This document shows, in pieces, positions 6,401-13,668 of a stretch of 13,668 bases of DNA. The first letter of the stretch is position 1, and every line of letters begins with the position of its first letter. The DNA comes from an uncultured Collinsella sp. (GTDB lineage Bacteria; Actinomycetota; Coriobacteriia; Coriobacteriales; Coriobacteriaceae): the NCBI GenBank assembly GCA_902489855.1, contig CABUBS010000035.1, positions 1 through 13,668 on the forward strand, written 5' to 3'. Both the position numbers and the translations under genes were made by a program. Under the pieces are notes generated by a model. It saw only the letters and a program-made list of their open reading frames with translations, ran no database searches and was not told the origin of the DNA.

Positions 6401-7075
6401 ATGCGTATTTTGATCGTCGAGGACGAGCGGGCGCTGTGTGACGCAATTGCGCGCAGCTTGCGAAACCTGGCATACAGCGTCGACTGCTGTCACGACGGAC
6501 AGGAGGCGCTCGACCTGCTGGGCGTCGAGGCCTTTGACCTCGTGGTACTCGACCTCAACCTTCCCCGCATCGACGGCATGACCGTACTCAGGGAACTTAG
6601 GAAAACTGACTGCGAGACTAAGGTACTGATTCTGTCCGCACGCGGCGAAGTATCCGATAAAGTCGCCGGACTCGATGCCGGCGCCAATGATTACCTCACC
6701 AAGCCGTTTCATCTGGACGAGCTTGCGGCAAGGATCCGCAGCCTTACCCTCAGGCGCTTTACACAAAGCGACATAGTTTTAACCTGCGGAAAGCTCCGCT
6801 TTGACACCAAGGCGCGCATCGCTTCCGCGGACAGCGAGGCCTTATCTCTTACGCGCAAGGAAACGGGAATCTTGGAATACCTGATGCTTAATCAGGGGCG
6901 TCCGGTAAGTCAAGAGGAGCTTATCGAGCACGTTTGGGATAGCAGCGTAAACAGCTTTAGCAACGCAACCCGCGTTCACATCTCGTCACTCCGCAAAAAG
7001 CTACGCAGCACTTTGGGATACGACCCGATTCGCAATCGGATTGGAGAGGGCTACGTTATGGAGGATAGCGAATGA
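6401..7075 (+). CDS. OmpR/PhoB-family response regulator
   Basis: This 224-residue regulator has a receiver domain (1 to about 115). The acidic pair is Glu7/Asp8, the phospho-acceptor is Asp51 in VVLDLNLP, the switch Ser is Ser79 in LILSA, and the conserved Lys is Lys101 in TKPF. A winged-helix DNA-binding domain follows (about 125-224), ending in the typical RNRIGEGYVM. It should bind DNA as a phosphorylated dimer. ATG at 6401 is used because AAGGAG lies 6 bases upstream. The in-frame ATG at 6383 lies upstream of that site and has none of its own. The stop overlaps the kinase start as ATGA, so the two are co-translated. Being divergent from the redox operon, it may control that operon and itself. 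Confidence 0.95.
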   Translation: MRILIVEDERALCDAIARSLRNLAYSVDCCHDGQEALDLLGVEAFDLVVLDLNLPRIDGMTVLRELRKTDCETKVLILSARGEVSDKVAGLDAGANDYLTKPFHLDELAARIRSLTLRRFTQSDIVLTCGKLRFDTKARIASADSEALSLTRKETGILEYLMLNQGRPVSQEELIEHVWDSSVNSFSNATRVHISSLRKKLRSTLGYDPIRNRIGEGYVMEDSE

Positions 7076-8223
7076 AAAGGCTTTCCCTGCAATGGCGCAT
7101 AACGATTATGACAGCACTGCTCACGTGTGCGGCATGCGTGCTGACGAACTGCCTGGTCGGCTATACGGGCATGCGCTACATGGATGCCATCGGCAGCGAC
7201 ATCTCGGCCATTAACGCTGCCGGCGCGGATTCGCCCCAGGTGTTCGACCCAACGAAAACGGCCCTCGATGACAAGGTCACGATCGTCGTAAACGACGCAC
7301 AGGAGTCTTTTGGCACGACAGCCTGGTACATCACGGCTGAAGTCACACTCCTTGGCGGCGCGCTGGCATACTTTGTGAGCGGTCGTGCGCTCAAACCGCT
7401 ACGGGCTTTTGCAGCCCAGGTTGAGCGTGTGCAGCCTGACAACCTAAGCGAAATCAGACTCAGTGAAGATGTGCCCACCGAGCTACAACGATGCAGCGCC
7501 TCTTTCAACGACATGATCTCCCGTCTTGGCGAAGGGTTCTCTGCACAGCGTCAGTTTACCGGCAACGCCGCACACGAGCTGCGCACCCCGCTCGCCCTTA
7601 TGCAAGCACAGATTGAACTTTTCATCTCCGAGCACTCCGGTTTGCGACCCGAAACAGCCGAGCTGCTCGGCCTGCTACAAGAACAAACCGAGCGCATGTC
7701 TCGAATGACCAAGGTATTGCTCGAGATGAGTGAGCTCCGCAGCGTTCCTTGCGATGACGATGTTGAACTTGGTCCCTTGTCCGAAGAGGTCCTCACCGAT
7801 CTTGCGCCACTTGCCGAAAATAAGGGCATAGCCCTCAATTGTGCTGGAGACGCTTTAGTAATCGGGAGCGACACGCTCCTCTATCGGCTGGTGTTTAATC
7901 TGGTCGAAAACGCCATCCGTTACAGCCGCACCGGCTCGACTGTCAACGTCTCCATCAGCGACAGCGACAGCCACGTGCTCTTGCGAGTCAAAGATGAGGG
8001 CCCGGGAATACCCAAGCAGTACCGTGAGAGCATCTTCCAGCCGTTCTTTCGTCTAGACAAATCCCGCAGCAGGGCATACGGCGGCGCAGGACTCGGACTA
8101 GCGCTTGTTTGGGAGATTGCAGCGCTTCACGGTGGCACGGTAGAGGTCGAAGCAAGTTCCGAGGACGGAACCACCATGCTCGTAAGTCTTCCAAAACGAT
8201 CTGCAGCGTTAACCAATCAGTAA
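7072..8223 (+). CDS. Sensor histidine kinase
   Basis: This 383-residue membrane kinase is the partner of the response regulator. TM1 (about 10-30) and TM2 (about 85-103) enclose a small extracytoplasmic loop of about 55 residues. A HAMP-like linker (about 103-155) follows. The H-box FTGNAAHELRTPLALMQ places the phosphorylated His at 168. The ATPase domain has Asn280 in NLVENAIRYS (N-box), DEGPG (308-312), the F-box FQPFFRLDKS and GGAGLGL (337-343). All catalytic motifs are intact. The small outer loop leaves little room for a separate ligand domain, so sensing through the membrane or by contact with another membrane protein is plausible. The signal is unknown. Starts within the regulator's stop codon (ATGA). 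Confidence 0.95.
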   Translation: MKRLSLQWRITIMTALLTCAACVLTNCLVGYTGMRYMDAIGSDISAINAAGADSPQVFDPTKTALDDKVTIVVNDAQESFGTTAWYITAEVTLLGGALAYFVSGRALKPLRAFAAQVERVQPDNLSEIRLSEDVPTELQRCSASFNDMISRLGEGFSAQRQFTGNAAHELRTPLALMQAQIELFISEHSGLRPETAELLGLLQEQTERMSRMTKVLLEMSELRSVPCDDDVELGPLSEEVLTDLAPLAENKGIALNCAGDALVIGSDTLLYRLVFNLVENAIRYSRTGSTVNVSISDSDSHVLLRVKDEGPGIPKQYRESIFQPFFRLDKSRSRAYGGAGLGLALVWEIAALHGGTVEVEASSEDGTTMLVSLPKRSAALTNQ

Positions 8224-8291
8224 AACGAAAGGGGTCCCGAGCAACAGGAGTACAATTGCTGCTATTGTTGCCAGCTGTTGGGAGATGGAAG
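8224..8291 (+). other. Kinase-LuxR gene spacer with no clear terminator
   Basis: The 68 bases after the kinase stop hold no T-tailed hairpin, so read-through into the LuxR-type gene is possible. CAACAG (8242-8247) and CTGTTG (8275-8280) form a loose inverted repeat just before the LuxR gene's GGAG site. I see no convincing promoter. Confidence 0.4.
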
Positions 8292-9296
8292 ATGGACTGC
8301 GATGGCTACCCATGCGTTCCCATGCCGTTGATGTGCACTACCTTTGTGCCGGGGCAGATCGACGCTGCGGTTGCAGGCATTTCCGACCCCGATTCACGTA
8401 CCATCGCCACGGCAGAAGCGCTGTACTTTCGCGGACAGGCCGCCCTCGCCGCCGAGACAGCACGCCCTCATCTTGACGCCACCGACCCTGCACTGCGCTA
8501 TTCCGCATGCTTTATCTGCGGATATGCCAGTCTGTCGCTCAACCGTATCGCCGATGCCCGCCGTTGCCTTGCGGGCATCCTCGATACGCCAACTGACGAG
8601 GAATCGCCCGCCGCCCACGCGATGCATATCCTGTTCGCCTCCGCCGCGAGCGTCCTGCTGCACTTGCCTTCCCCGTATTCCGCCGAAGAGTTTTATCCGC
8701 TTGCGGCGCATCTGCCCGAAGGCCTGCGCCTGTTCGCCAGCTACGTGATGGCGCACGCCTTATATCTGCGCGGCGAATACGGCCGCAGCCTGGGCATGGC
8801 GGAAAACGCCCTGATTATGAAACAGGGAAGCTATCCCATCTCGGAACTGTTCCTGCACCTGGCAGCTTCCATGGCATGCATGAGCCTCAAGGACCTCGAC
8901 GCCGCAAAAACGCACTTCGGAGCTGCTTGGAACATTGCGCGCCCCGACGGCCTTATCGAGCTTATCGGCGAGCACCACGGCCTTTTGCAGGGGCTTATCG
9001 AGGCATGCCTAAAATCGCAATACCCCGACGATTTCGCTCGCATCATCGAGATCACGTATCGATTCAGCTACGGTTGGCGGCGCATCCACAACCCCGATTC
9101 GGGCGAGGACGTGGCCGACGATCTAACGACCACGGAATTCACCATGGCCATGCTCGCCTGCCGCGGATGGACCAACGCCGAAATCGCGCGCCATATGAGA
9201 GTATCGCCGGGCACCGTCAAAAACCGCCTATCCGGCGTATACGCAAAGCTTGGCATCGGCACACGCGCCGAGTTGGTTACCCACATGTTGCGCTAG
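8292..9296 (+). CDS. LuxR-type transcriptional regulator with helical-repeat sensor region
   Basis: This 334-residue regulator ends in a LuxR/GerE helix-turn-helix (278-334). The motif runs LTTTEFTMAMLACRGWTNAE, IARHMRVSPGTVKNRLS and VYAKLGIGTRAEL. The upstream 270 residues are Ala- and Leu-rich helices with TPR-like pairs, for example ALYFRGQAALAAETARPHLD and AHALYLRGEYGRSLGMAENA. These resemble the helical-repeat part of MalT-like regulators, without a visible ATPase domain. There is no membrane segment. ATG at 8292 is chosen because GGAG lies 7 bases upstream. An in-frame TTG at about 8254, 5 bases after another GGAG, is an alternative that would add a Leu-rich extension. The open frame reaches further left into the kinase gene, but that part is shadow. 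It precedes the giant surface protein, so control of that gene is the natural guess, unproven. Confidence 0.9.
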   Translation: MDCDGYPCVPMPLMCTTFVPGQIDAAVAGISDPDSRTIATAEALYFRGQAALAAETARPHLDATDPALRYSACFICGYASLSLNRIADARRCLAGILDTPTDEESPAAHAMHILFASAASVLLHLPSPYSAEEFYPLAAHLPEGLRLFASYVMAHALYLRGEYGRSLGMAENALIMKQGSYPISELFLHLAASMACMSLKDLDAAKTHFGAAWNIARPDGLIELIGEHHGLLQGLIEACLKSQYPDDFARIIEITYRFSYGWRRIHNPDSGEDVADDLTTTEFTMAMLACRGWTNAEIARHMRVSPGTVKNRLSGVYAKLGIGTRAELVTHMLR

Positions 9297-9317
9297 CGGT
9301 CAGACTTCCCGGCGTAT

Positions 9318-9346
9318 CGAAAGCGCTCCGGGGCCTGGCGCTTTCG
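9318..9346. repeat. 9-bp inverted repeat after the LuxR-type gene
   Basis: CGAAAGCGC (9318-9326) and GCGCTTTCG (9338-9346) are exact inverted copies separated by 11 bases. They lie 22 bases after the LuxR gene's stop and about 105 bases before the surface-protein start. No T-run follows on the plus strand. It may be a terminator of an unusual kind or an operator for a dimeric regulator. Confidence 0.6.
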
Positions 9347-9353
9347 CGCGCTC

Positions 9354-9422
9354 AAATTGGACATTTTGACCCTTGAACGGCACTACCGCCACGAAGCGTC
9401 TTCTCGCAAAATTGGATTATTT
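9354..9422 (+). repeat. Imperfect direct repeat ahead of the surface-protein gene
   Basis: AAATTGGACATTTT (9354-9367) and AAATTGGATTATTT (9409-9422) share their first eight bases and end in a similar AT-rich block, 55 bases apart. In this GC-rich DNA, AT-rich repeats upstream of a large gene may be regulator or promoter elements. I cannot place confident -35 and -10 boxes in the 156-base gap. Confidence 0.35.
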
Positions 9423-9452
9423 CCACCGATATTTGCGGGATGGGAGCCCAAG

Positions 9453-12400
9453 ATGCTTGATCGCCGTTTGTTACTTGTTGCTGGAGCGTCCTCGCTCGCG
9501 AGCATTATGTTGCCTCGCGTGCCGGGAAGCGAAAATGCCTTCCTGCTGCCGTTCGCGCCCACCGCGGCCTATGCCGACGAAGAAGACCCCTTCAAGGTCC
9601 TGGTGCTCTCGCGCACCATGTTTGGTGTGGTCGTGGTCGACGTAGCCAACAAGAATATGCCCATCAAGGGAGCGCAGGTCACGCTCACGTCGCGCTACGC
9701 CGCAGGCAAGCAGCTCGCCGCCACGACCGATGACGAAGGCACCGCCATCTTTGAGATTGCCTCGCTTTCGGAAGGCTACGTAGACGAGGCAACGCTCCTT
9801 GACGCGTACGACTTTAACGGCGGCATCTCCATTAGCATGGCGGGCTACCGCGATGTCGAGATTCCCCTTGCGCGTATCCAGGGCGGCACCGCCATAACCG
9901 CACCCACACGTCCGCTCTCCGATGGCGAGCCGTACTTCCGCCAGCTCACGTTCGACGAATGGGACATCCAGTACGCCGACGCCACGTTTATGGCAATGCC
10001 AGCGGACGAAGCAGCAAACGAGCAGCCCGATACGCACGCCTTTACCGTTCAGGCACATCTGCCACAGGGCGGACAGGCAACGCTGCGCATCAACAAAGTG
10101 ACGCCTGCCGCAGGCAGCTCACCCGAAACCGTCACGCAGATCGGCCAGATCAAGGCCAGCGCATCGGGCGCGGATAATCTGGCGACGTTCACACTCGAAG
10201 ACAAGTTCCTCGATGCAGCGTCGGGCCTTCTGGAAGAAGGATGCAAGTTGCGCTTTGTCCTCGACTACCAGGGCAAGACCTACACACTCTCCTCCCCCAT
10301 GGCCGTTGTCACTGCGCCGGCCGCAAAGGCAGAATCGGGCTCGACCACTATCGTCCCCACTACCATGGACCAAGAGATCACTCCGTTTGATTTCCCCGCG
10401 GCGTTTCCCGGCATCGGCGGCAATAAGTTCACGTGCTGGATGCCCACATTTCCGATCCTCTTCGATTTCTCGTTTGCTGGATACGTGCTGTTTGGCGGAG
10501 GATACAAACCAGCCAGCTATATGAACGATTCGGGCAACCCTGATCCGGAATACTGGAAGAAGTCACCGCGCGAGTCGGGCGCCAAGCAGGCAAACCGCTA
10601 CCTCGACGAGATGGAGGGGAAGTGGAATCAGTACAAGAGTATGAGTGCCGGTTCGGGCACCGATCCAAGAAACACCAAGCTCCTTCGCCACCATTGCACG
10701 CCGCTGTTCACGATGGATATCGCCACACAGGTGTACGGATCGCTTGCCTACGACTGGGTAGGCAAAACTTGGGGCAACAACAACGATCCGGCGTTCGGCA
10801 ATATTAAGGCCCTCTTCCAAGTAAAAACCGACCTCAACTGGACCGAACAGTTTACCTTGGGCCCGGTGCCGTTTTTCCTAAACGTCAATCCTTGGGTGTT
10901 GGCAAAGCTGGCGCTCGCGGTAGGCGCCCACACGCACGGCAGCGGTGCGGCGTTCTTCAAAAACATTTCGCTCGACTATTCCAATACGTCGGGATCATTC
11001 ACCATCCAGATTGGGCTTGCCGTCACCTTTGGAGCCGGCGTTGCAGGCGTCGCTTCGTCCGCCGTGCGCGGTGCCGCATCCCTCACACTGTTCATTGGAT
11101 ACGAGAAGGCGGACGGCCACCAGCTTCCGCGGCTGCGCGTGGGTGCAGACGTCGATGTCGATGTGATACTCCAATTCGTAATGTTCAAGTGGACCACCAA
11201 GGCTTGGTCGGGGTCGTGGCCCACACTCCTCGATTCGTGGAATATGTCGGTGAACAATGGCAACCAGTATGTGCTCCAGCGCTCTGAGCTCGCATTGGGT
11301 GGAGATACGCCTTACACGTTGGATGCCTGCTTCGGCACGCCCGGCAACATCGAGGCGGGCGGCGTGCCGCAATTTATCGCATCGGCCACCATCGTCACCA
11401 ACGCCGAGCTGCTCGCACGCGCCGAGGTTAAGGCCACTGCCGTAAACGTCGCGCCTGTCGTGCGCGATTGGGATCAAGCGGTCACGCGCATTGAGCTCGA
11501 GGCAGATGCAGAAAGCGACGACACGGGACAGATCGAGCATTTCGTCCATGCACTGATAGGGAACGGCGAAAACGCCGCGTCGATGTACGAGTACACCTAT
11601 ATCGGGCAGGCGACGAACGCTGTTGCGGACCCCAACGCCAATTCTGTTGGTGTATCGGAGGACGAGCGTGGCGGCATCAAGCCCTCGAGCGACAACGTGC
11701 TGTTTACTGGCGTGCTCAGCGAAGCCCACATGAAGCTGGCAATGATTGCCGGCGTAGAATGCCTGTTCCGTATCGCCTCGGTGCGCTACGGCGACAATGG
11801 CCGCTCGCGCCTGGTGGTGCACACAAAGGCAAACGGCACGTGGTCCGCTCCCGCGCCCGTGGACTTTCCCCTTGGGTTTGGCGAGGGCGACGTGGAGCGC
11901 GACGGCATATACGATTACGACTTCGACGTGGTGGAATACACGGACGGAAGAGGAAACCAGGACGCCTACGTGTTGCTGGTCTCGGGCGAGCGCCCCGACG
12001 GCGACAACACCCTTTTCGATGCGGCGAGCACATCCGGCATACTGTCCGTTGTGCGCCTGCGCATAAGCAACGGCGGAGTTCGCGTGGTGTCGCATACGTC
12101 ATGGCGCAGCATCTCGCGCGGCCGCCTGCAAGAGGATGGCTACCATTGCCTGCAGTGCCCGCGTATCACGGTGGGCAAGACGCTGGTCGACGGGCGCCTG
12201 TCGGGTGCCTACCTCCACCGCCGCGGAACCACCGCAGAAAAGGCGCTCGGCAGCGAGGCTGAGGTTGCGCTGGAGTGCTTTACCCTGTGGTCGGACGTTT
12301 CGGGCGACAGCCTGACGTTCCGCCAAGTTCTCCGCTTTCCGCAAGCACCGTCGAGTATCGAGCTGGGCGAGCCCGAGAATATCAACGGCAAAATGGTGGT

Positions 12401-13668
12401 GCCCGTTGCGTACGAGACCGCAGACGGTTGCGGCTGCGCACCGTACGCCGTGATCGGCCAGTCCATTGCGGGCTGGGGCGTTATGTCACCAGACGCTACG
12501 GTACCCCGTGCGGTACCGTGGCCACAACATTCGGGCTTTTTGGCAACCGTCAACGAGCAACTGCAGCATATTACTTGGACGCGAGGCGCATCGGCATTTG
12601 CAACGCAGCCCGTGGGTGCCGCAGGCTGTGGTCCGGCATCGTTTAGCGTAAGCAACAACGGCAGGTGCGTGCTCTATGTAGAGAATACCGATGGCAAGGT
12701 GGGACAAACCTACGACGAAGAAGGCAACCCGGTAGCAGTGATGGGCAAGCACTTCCGCATCTTCGCCAGCACCTTGGCAGGCGATCTGTTCACGGAGCCG
12801 TTCGTGATGTGCGAGCTGGACCATCCCGTCGATCAGATAACGACATTTTTGACGTCGGGAGGCATGCTCTCCGCGCTCGCCACGCACATTGTGAGCGCGG
12901 AGAAGAGCGAGGCAGAGCTGCACGGCATCGAAGTGCCCTTGGTGGCGTGTGCCACTCCGACGGGCGCGGTCGCTACCTCGGGCGCGGTGGTGCCCGGAGC
13001 AGCAGGCGAATCCTTCATGGTCACGGTGCGAAACGACGGCAACACCTTGCTGACCGCCGGCACGATCGATCTGTACCGAGAGGGCTCCAGCCAGCCGTTC
13101 TCCAGCGCATCCATCGGATTCGGAGTGAACGCACGCATGGCTTCGATCTACGATCCAGAGCTTGCCGAGGACGCTTCGGCCAACGACATGGCACACGTGA
13201 AGTACGCGCTCGAGACGCTGGGCACACATTTTGCAACGCACCCGCTGGTAGCCGACAACGGCAACGCCGTGCTGGCACCGGGTTGCACGGCACAGTTCCG
13301 CATGAGCTTCGCCATCCCCGAGAGTTGGAGCGACGAAGTGGGCAAACGCGTAACGCTATATGCGAAGGCGCGCAATCTGGTGGCGCTCGATCCCGTAACG
13401 CTCGAGGAAATTCGACCGGGCGCAAACTCAGCGCTGGGTGCCGTACTGCACGAGCTTCATGTGCCCGACGCGGCATGCGAGCGCTCAGAAGTTCAGGTCG
13501 GCGTATGCGGCAGCGCGGATACGACAGGACTTCACGACGCCCCGATGACAGCAGACGGCGATGGCGGCTCGAGCGGCGGCGGTACTGACGAGGGCGGCGG
13601 CTCCGGCGGAAGCAGCTCCGGCAGTGGCAAGGACCACGGCAATAACAAGCGCTCCGGAAAAGCGGGCG
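9453..13668 (+). CDS. Giant secreted beta-rich surface protein (3' end outside window)
   Basis: At least 1405 residues, open at the right edge. ATG at 9453 follows GGGAG by 6 bases. A signal peptide is visible: DRR, the hydrophobic stretch LLLVAGASSLASIMLP, and a likely cut after AYA at residue 41, before DEEDPF. The RRLLLVAG core resembles a Tat motif. Residues 68-150 look like a carboxypeptidase-regulatory or Ig-like fold (KGAQVTLTSRYAAGKQLAAT). Residues 400-590 form a Gly-, aromatic- and beta-rich block (FTLGPVPFFLNVNPW) resembling modules of other large Gram-positive surface proteins. Residues 700-1000 hold Trp/Gly/Asp turns such as GTWSAPAPVDFP, possibly propeller-like. About 1178-1340 resembles a CARDB-type domain (FMVTVRNDGNTLLTAGTIDLY). 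The last 35 residues are a Gly/Ser linker rich in GGGS-like steps, so a wall or membrane anchor probably follows beyond the window. Function unknown; adhesion or host-glycan contact is a guess. It is probably controlled by the upstream LuxR-type gene. Confidence 0.85.
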   Translation, partial: MLDRRLLLVAGASSLASIMLPRVPGSENAFLLPFAPTAAYADEEDPFKVLVLSRTMFGVVVVDVANKNMPIKGAQVTLTSRYAAGKQLAATTDDEGTAIFEIASLSEGYVDEATLLDAYDFNGGISISMAGYRDVEIPLARIQGGTAITAPTRPLSDGEPYFRQLTFDEWDIQYADATFMAMPADEAANEQPDTHAFTVQAHLPQGGQATLRINKVTPAAGSSPETVTQIGQIKASASGADNLATFTLEDKFLDAASGLLEEGCKLRFVLDYQGKTYTLSSPMAVVTAPAAKAESGSTTIVPTTMDQEITPFDFPAAFPGIGGNKFTCWMPTFPILFDFSFAGYVLFGGGYKPASYMNDSGNPDPEYWKKSPRESGAKQANRYLDEMEGKWNQYKSMSAGSGTDPRNTKLLRHHCTPLFTMDIATQVYGSLAYDWVGKTWGNNNDPAFGNIKALFQVKTDLNWTEQFTLGPVPFFLNVNPWVLAKLALAVGAHTHGSGAAFFKNISLDYSNTSGSFTIQIGLAVTFGAGVAGVASSAVRGAASLTLFIGYEKADGHQLPRLRVGADVDVDVILQFVMFKWTTKAWSGSWPTLLDSWNMSVNNGNQYVLQRSELALGGDTPYTLDACFGTPGNIEAGGVPQFIASATIVTNAELLARAEVKATAVNVAPVVRDWDQAVTRIELEADAESDDTGQIEHFVHALIGNGENAASMYEYTYIGQATNAVADPNANSVGVSEDERGGIKPSSDNVLFTGVLSEAHMKLAMIAGVECLFRIASVRYGDNGRSRLVVHTKANGTWSAPAPVDFPLGFGEGDVERDGIYDYDFDVVEYTDGRGNQDAYVLLVSGERPDGDNTLFDAASTSGILSVVRLRISNGGVRVVSHTSWRSISRGRLQEDGYHCLQCPRITVGKTLVDGRLSGAYLHRRGTTAEKALGSEAEVALECFTLWSDVSGDSLTFRQVLRFPQAPSSIELGEPENINGKMVVPVAYETADGCGCAPYAVIGQSIAGWGVMSPDATVPRAVPWPQHSGFLATVNEQLQHITWTRGASAFATQPVGAAGCGPASFSVSNNGRCVLYVENTDGKVGQTYDEEGNPVAVMGKHFRIFASTLAGDLFTEPFVMCELDHPVDQITTFLTSGGMLSALATHIVSAEKSEAELHGIEVPLVACATPTGAVATSGAVVPGAAGESFMVTVRNDGNTLLTAGTIDLYREGSSQPFSSASIGFGVNARMASIYDPELAEDASANDMAHVKYALETLGTHFATHPLVADNGNAVLAPGCTAQFRMSFAIPESWSDEVGKRVTLYAKARNLVALDPVTLEEIRPGANSALGAVLHELHVPDAACERSEVQVGVCGSADTTGLHDAPMTADGDGGSSGGGTDEGGGSGGSSSGSGKDHGNNKRSGKAG

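Noticed and set aside
6164..6766. 200-codon minus-strand frame as one gene
   Set aside because: Only the last 48 codons look like a protein. The upstream part is antisense to the response regulator, and the ribosome site is just before the TTG at 6310.
8109..8291. Upstream extension of the LuxR-type gene
   Set aside because: It mostly overlaps the kinase's C-terminal coding region and reads as low-quality protein. A good GGAG site supports ATG at 8292.
9297..9452. Promoter for the surface-protein gene
   Set aside because: TTGGAC and GATTAT-like boxes exist, but no pair has suitable spacing, so no promoter is called.
10995..12095. Minus-strand open frame of 366 codons
   Set aside because: It is antisense to the giant surface protein, whose sense frame is continuous and has protein-like composition. 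The antisense product has shadow-like composition.
12486..13241. Minus-strand open frame of 251 codons
   Set aside because: Antisense shadow of the surface-protein gene; His/Arg/Cys-rich without motifs.
12665..13588. Plus-strand open frame of 307 codons
   Set aside because: It is very Arg-rich, has no ribosome site, and is out of frame with the surface protein that covers the same DNA.
1..13668. CRISPR array, tRNA, rRNA, insertion sequence or phage genes
   Set aside because: I saw no regularly spaced direct repeats, RNA-gene signatures, transposase or phage proteins in either strand.

Overview
The window is about 13.7 kb of GC-rich, gene-dense bacterial DNA. Several things together suggest a gut member of the Coriobacteriia, probably Collinsella or a close relative: the codon use, a LuxR-type regulator beside a giant secreted protein, the TlpA/polyferredoxin/CXXC-microprotein cassette, and a GTGGCAAAGGGACAGTCCC-type palindrome. 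This placement is by recognition only and has not been tested by a search.

Layout. (1) At the left edge, a plus-strand gene enters from outside the window and encodes a membrane-anchored protein of unknown function (ends 706). (2) It converges on a minus-strand gene (765-4013) for a 1082-residue ABC transporter that joins an N-terminal ATPase to an FtsX/MacB-type permease with a very large extracytoplasmic insert. A 33-bp palindrome lies between the two genes and touches the transporter's stop codon. (3) A minus-strand three-gene operon (6310-4268) ends at a strong hairpin terminator (4161-4188). It encodes a 48-residue membrane microprotein ending in a CLECIGIG-type motif, a NapH-like membrane polyferredoxin, and a TlpA/ResA-like thioredoxin lipoprotein. 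(4) Divergent from it is a plus-strand OmpR-type response regulator and histidine kinase pair (6401-8223) with ATGA overlap. The 90-bp divergent region carries three GACCAT direct repeats. (5) A LuxR-type regulator (8292-9296) is followed by an inverted repeat. (6) A giant secreted beta-rich surface protein starts at 9453 and is still open at the right edge after 1405 codons.

How the genes may work together. The three-gene operon looks like an electron route across the membrane. The polyferredoxin would take electrons from cytoplasmic ferredoxin-type carriers, the CXXC microprotein may relay them, and the outward-facing TlpA lipoprotein would reduce extracytoplasmic disulfides or a related substrate. 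The divergent two-component system is a natural candidate regulator. The LuxR gene is a candidate regulator of the surface protein. These links rest on gene order and motifs and are inference.

Two of the most informative genes are easy to miss. The 48-aa microprotein begins with TTG, and the giant surface protein has no stop codon inside the window.
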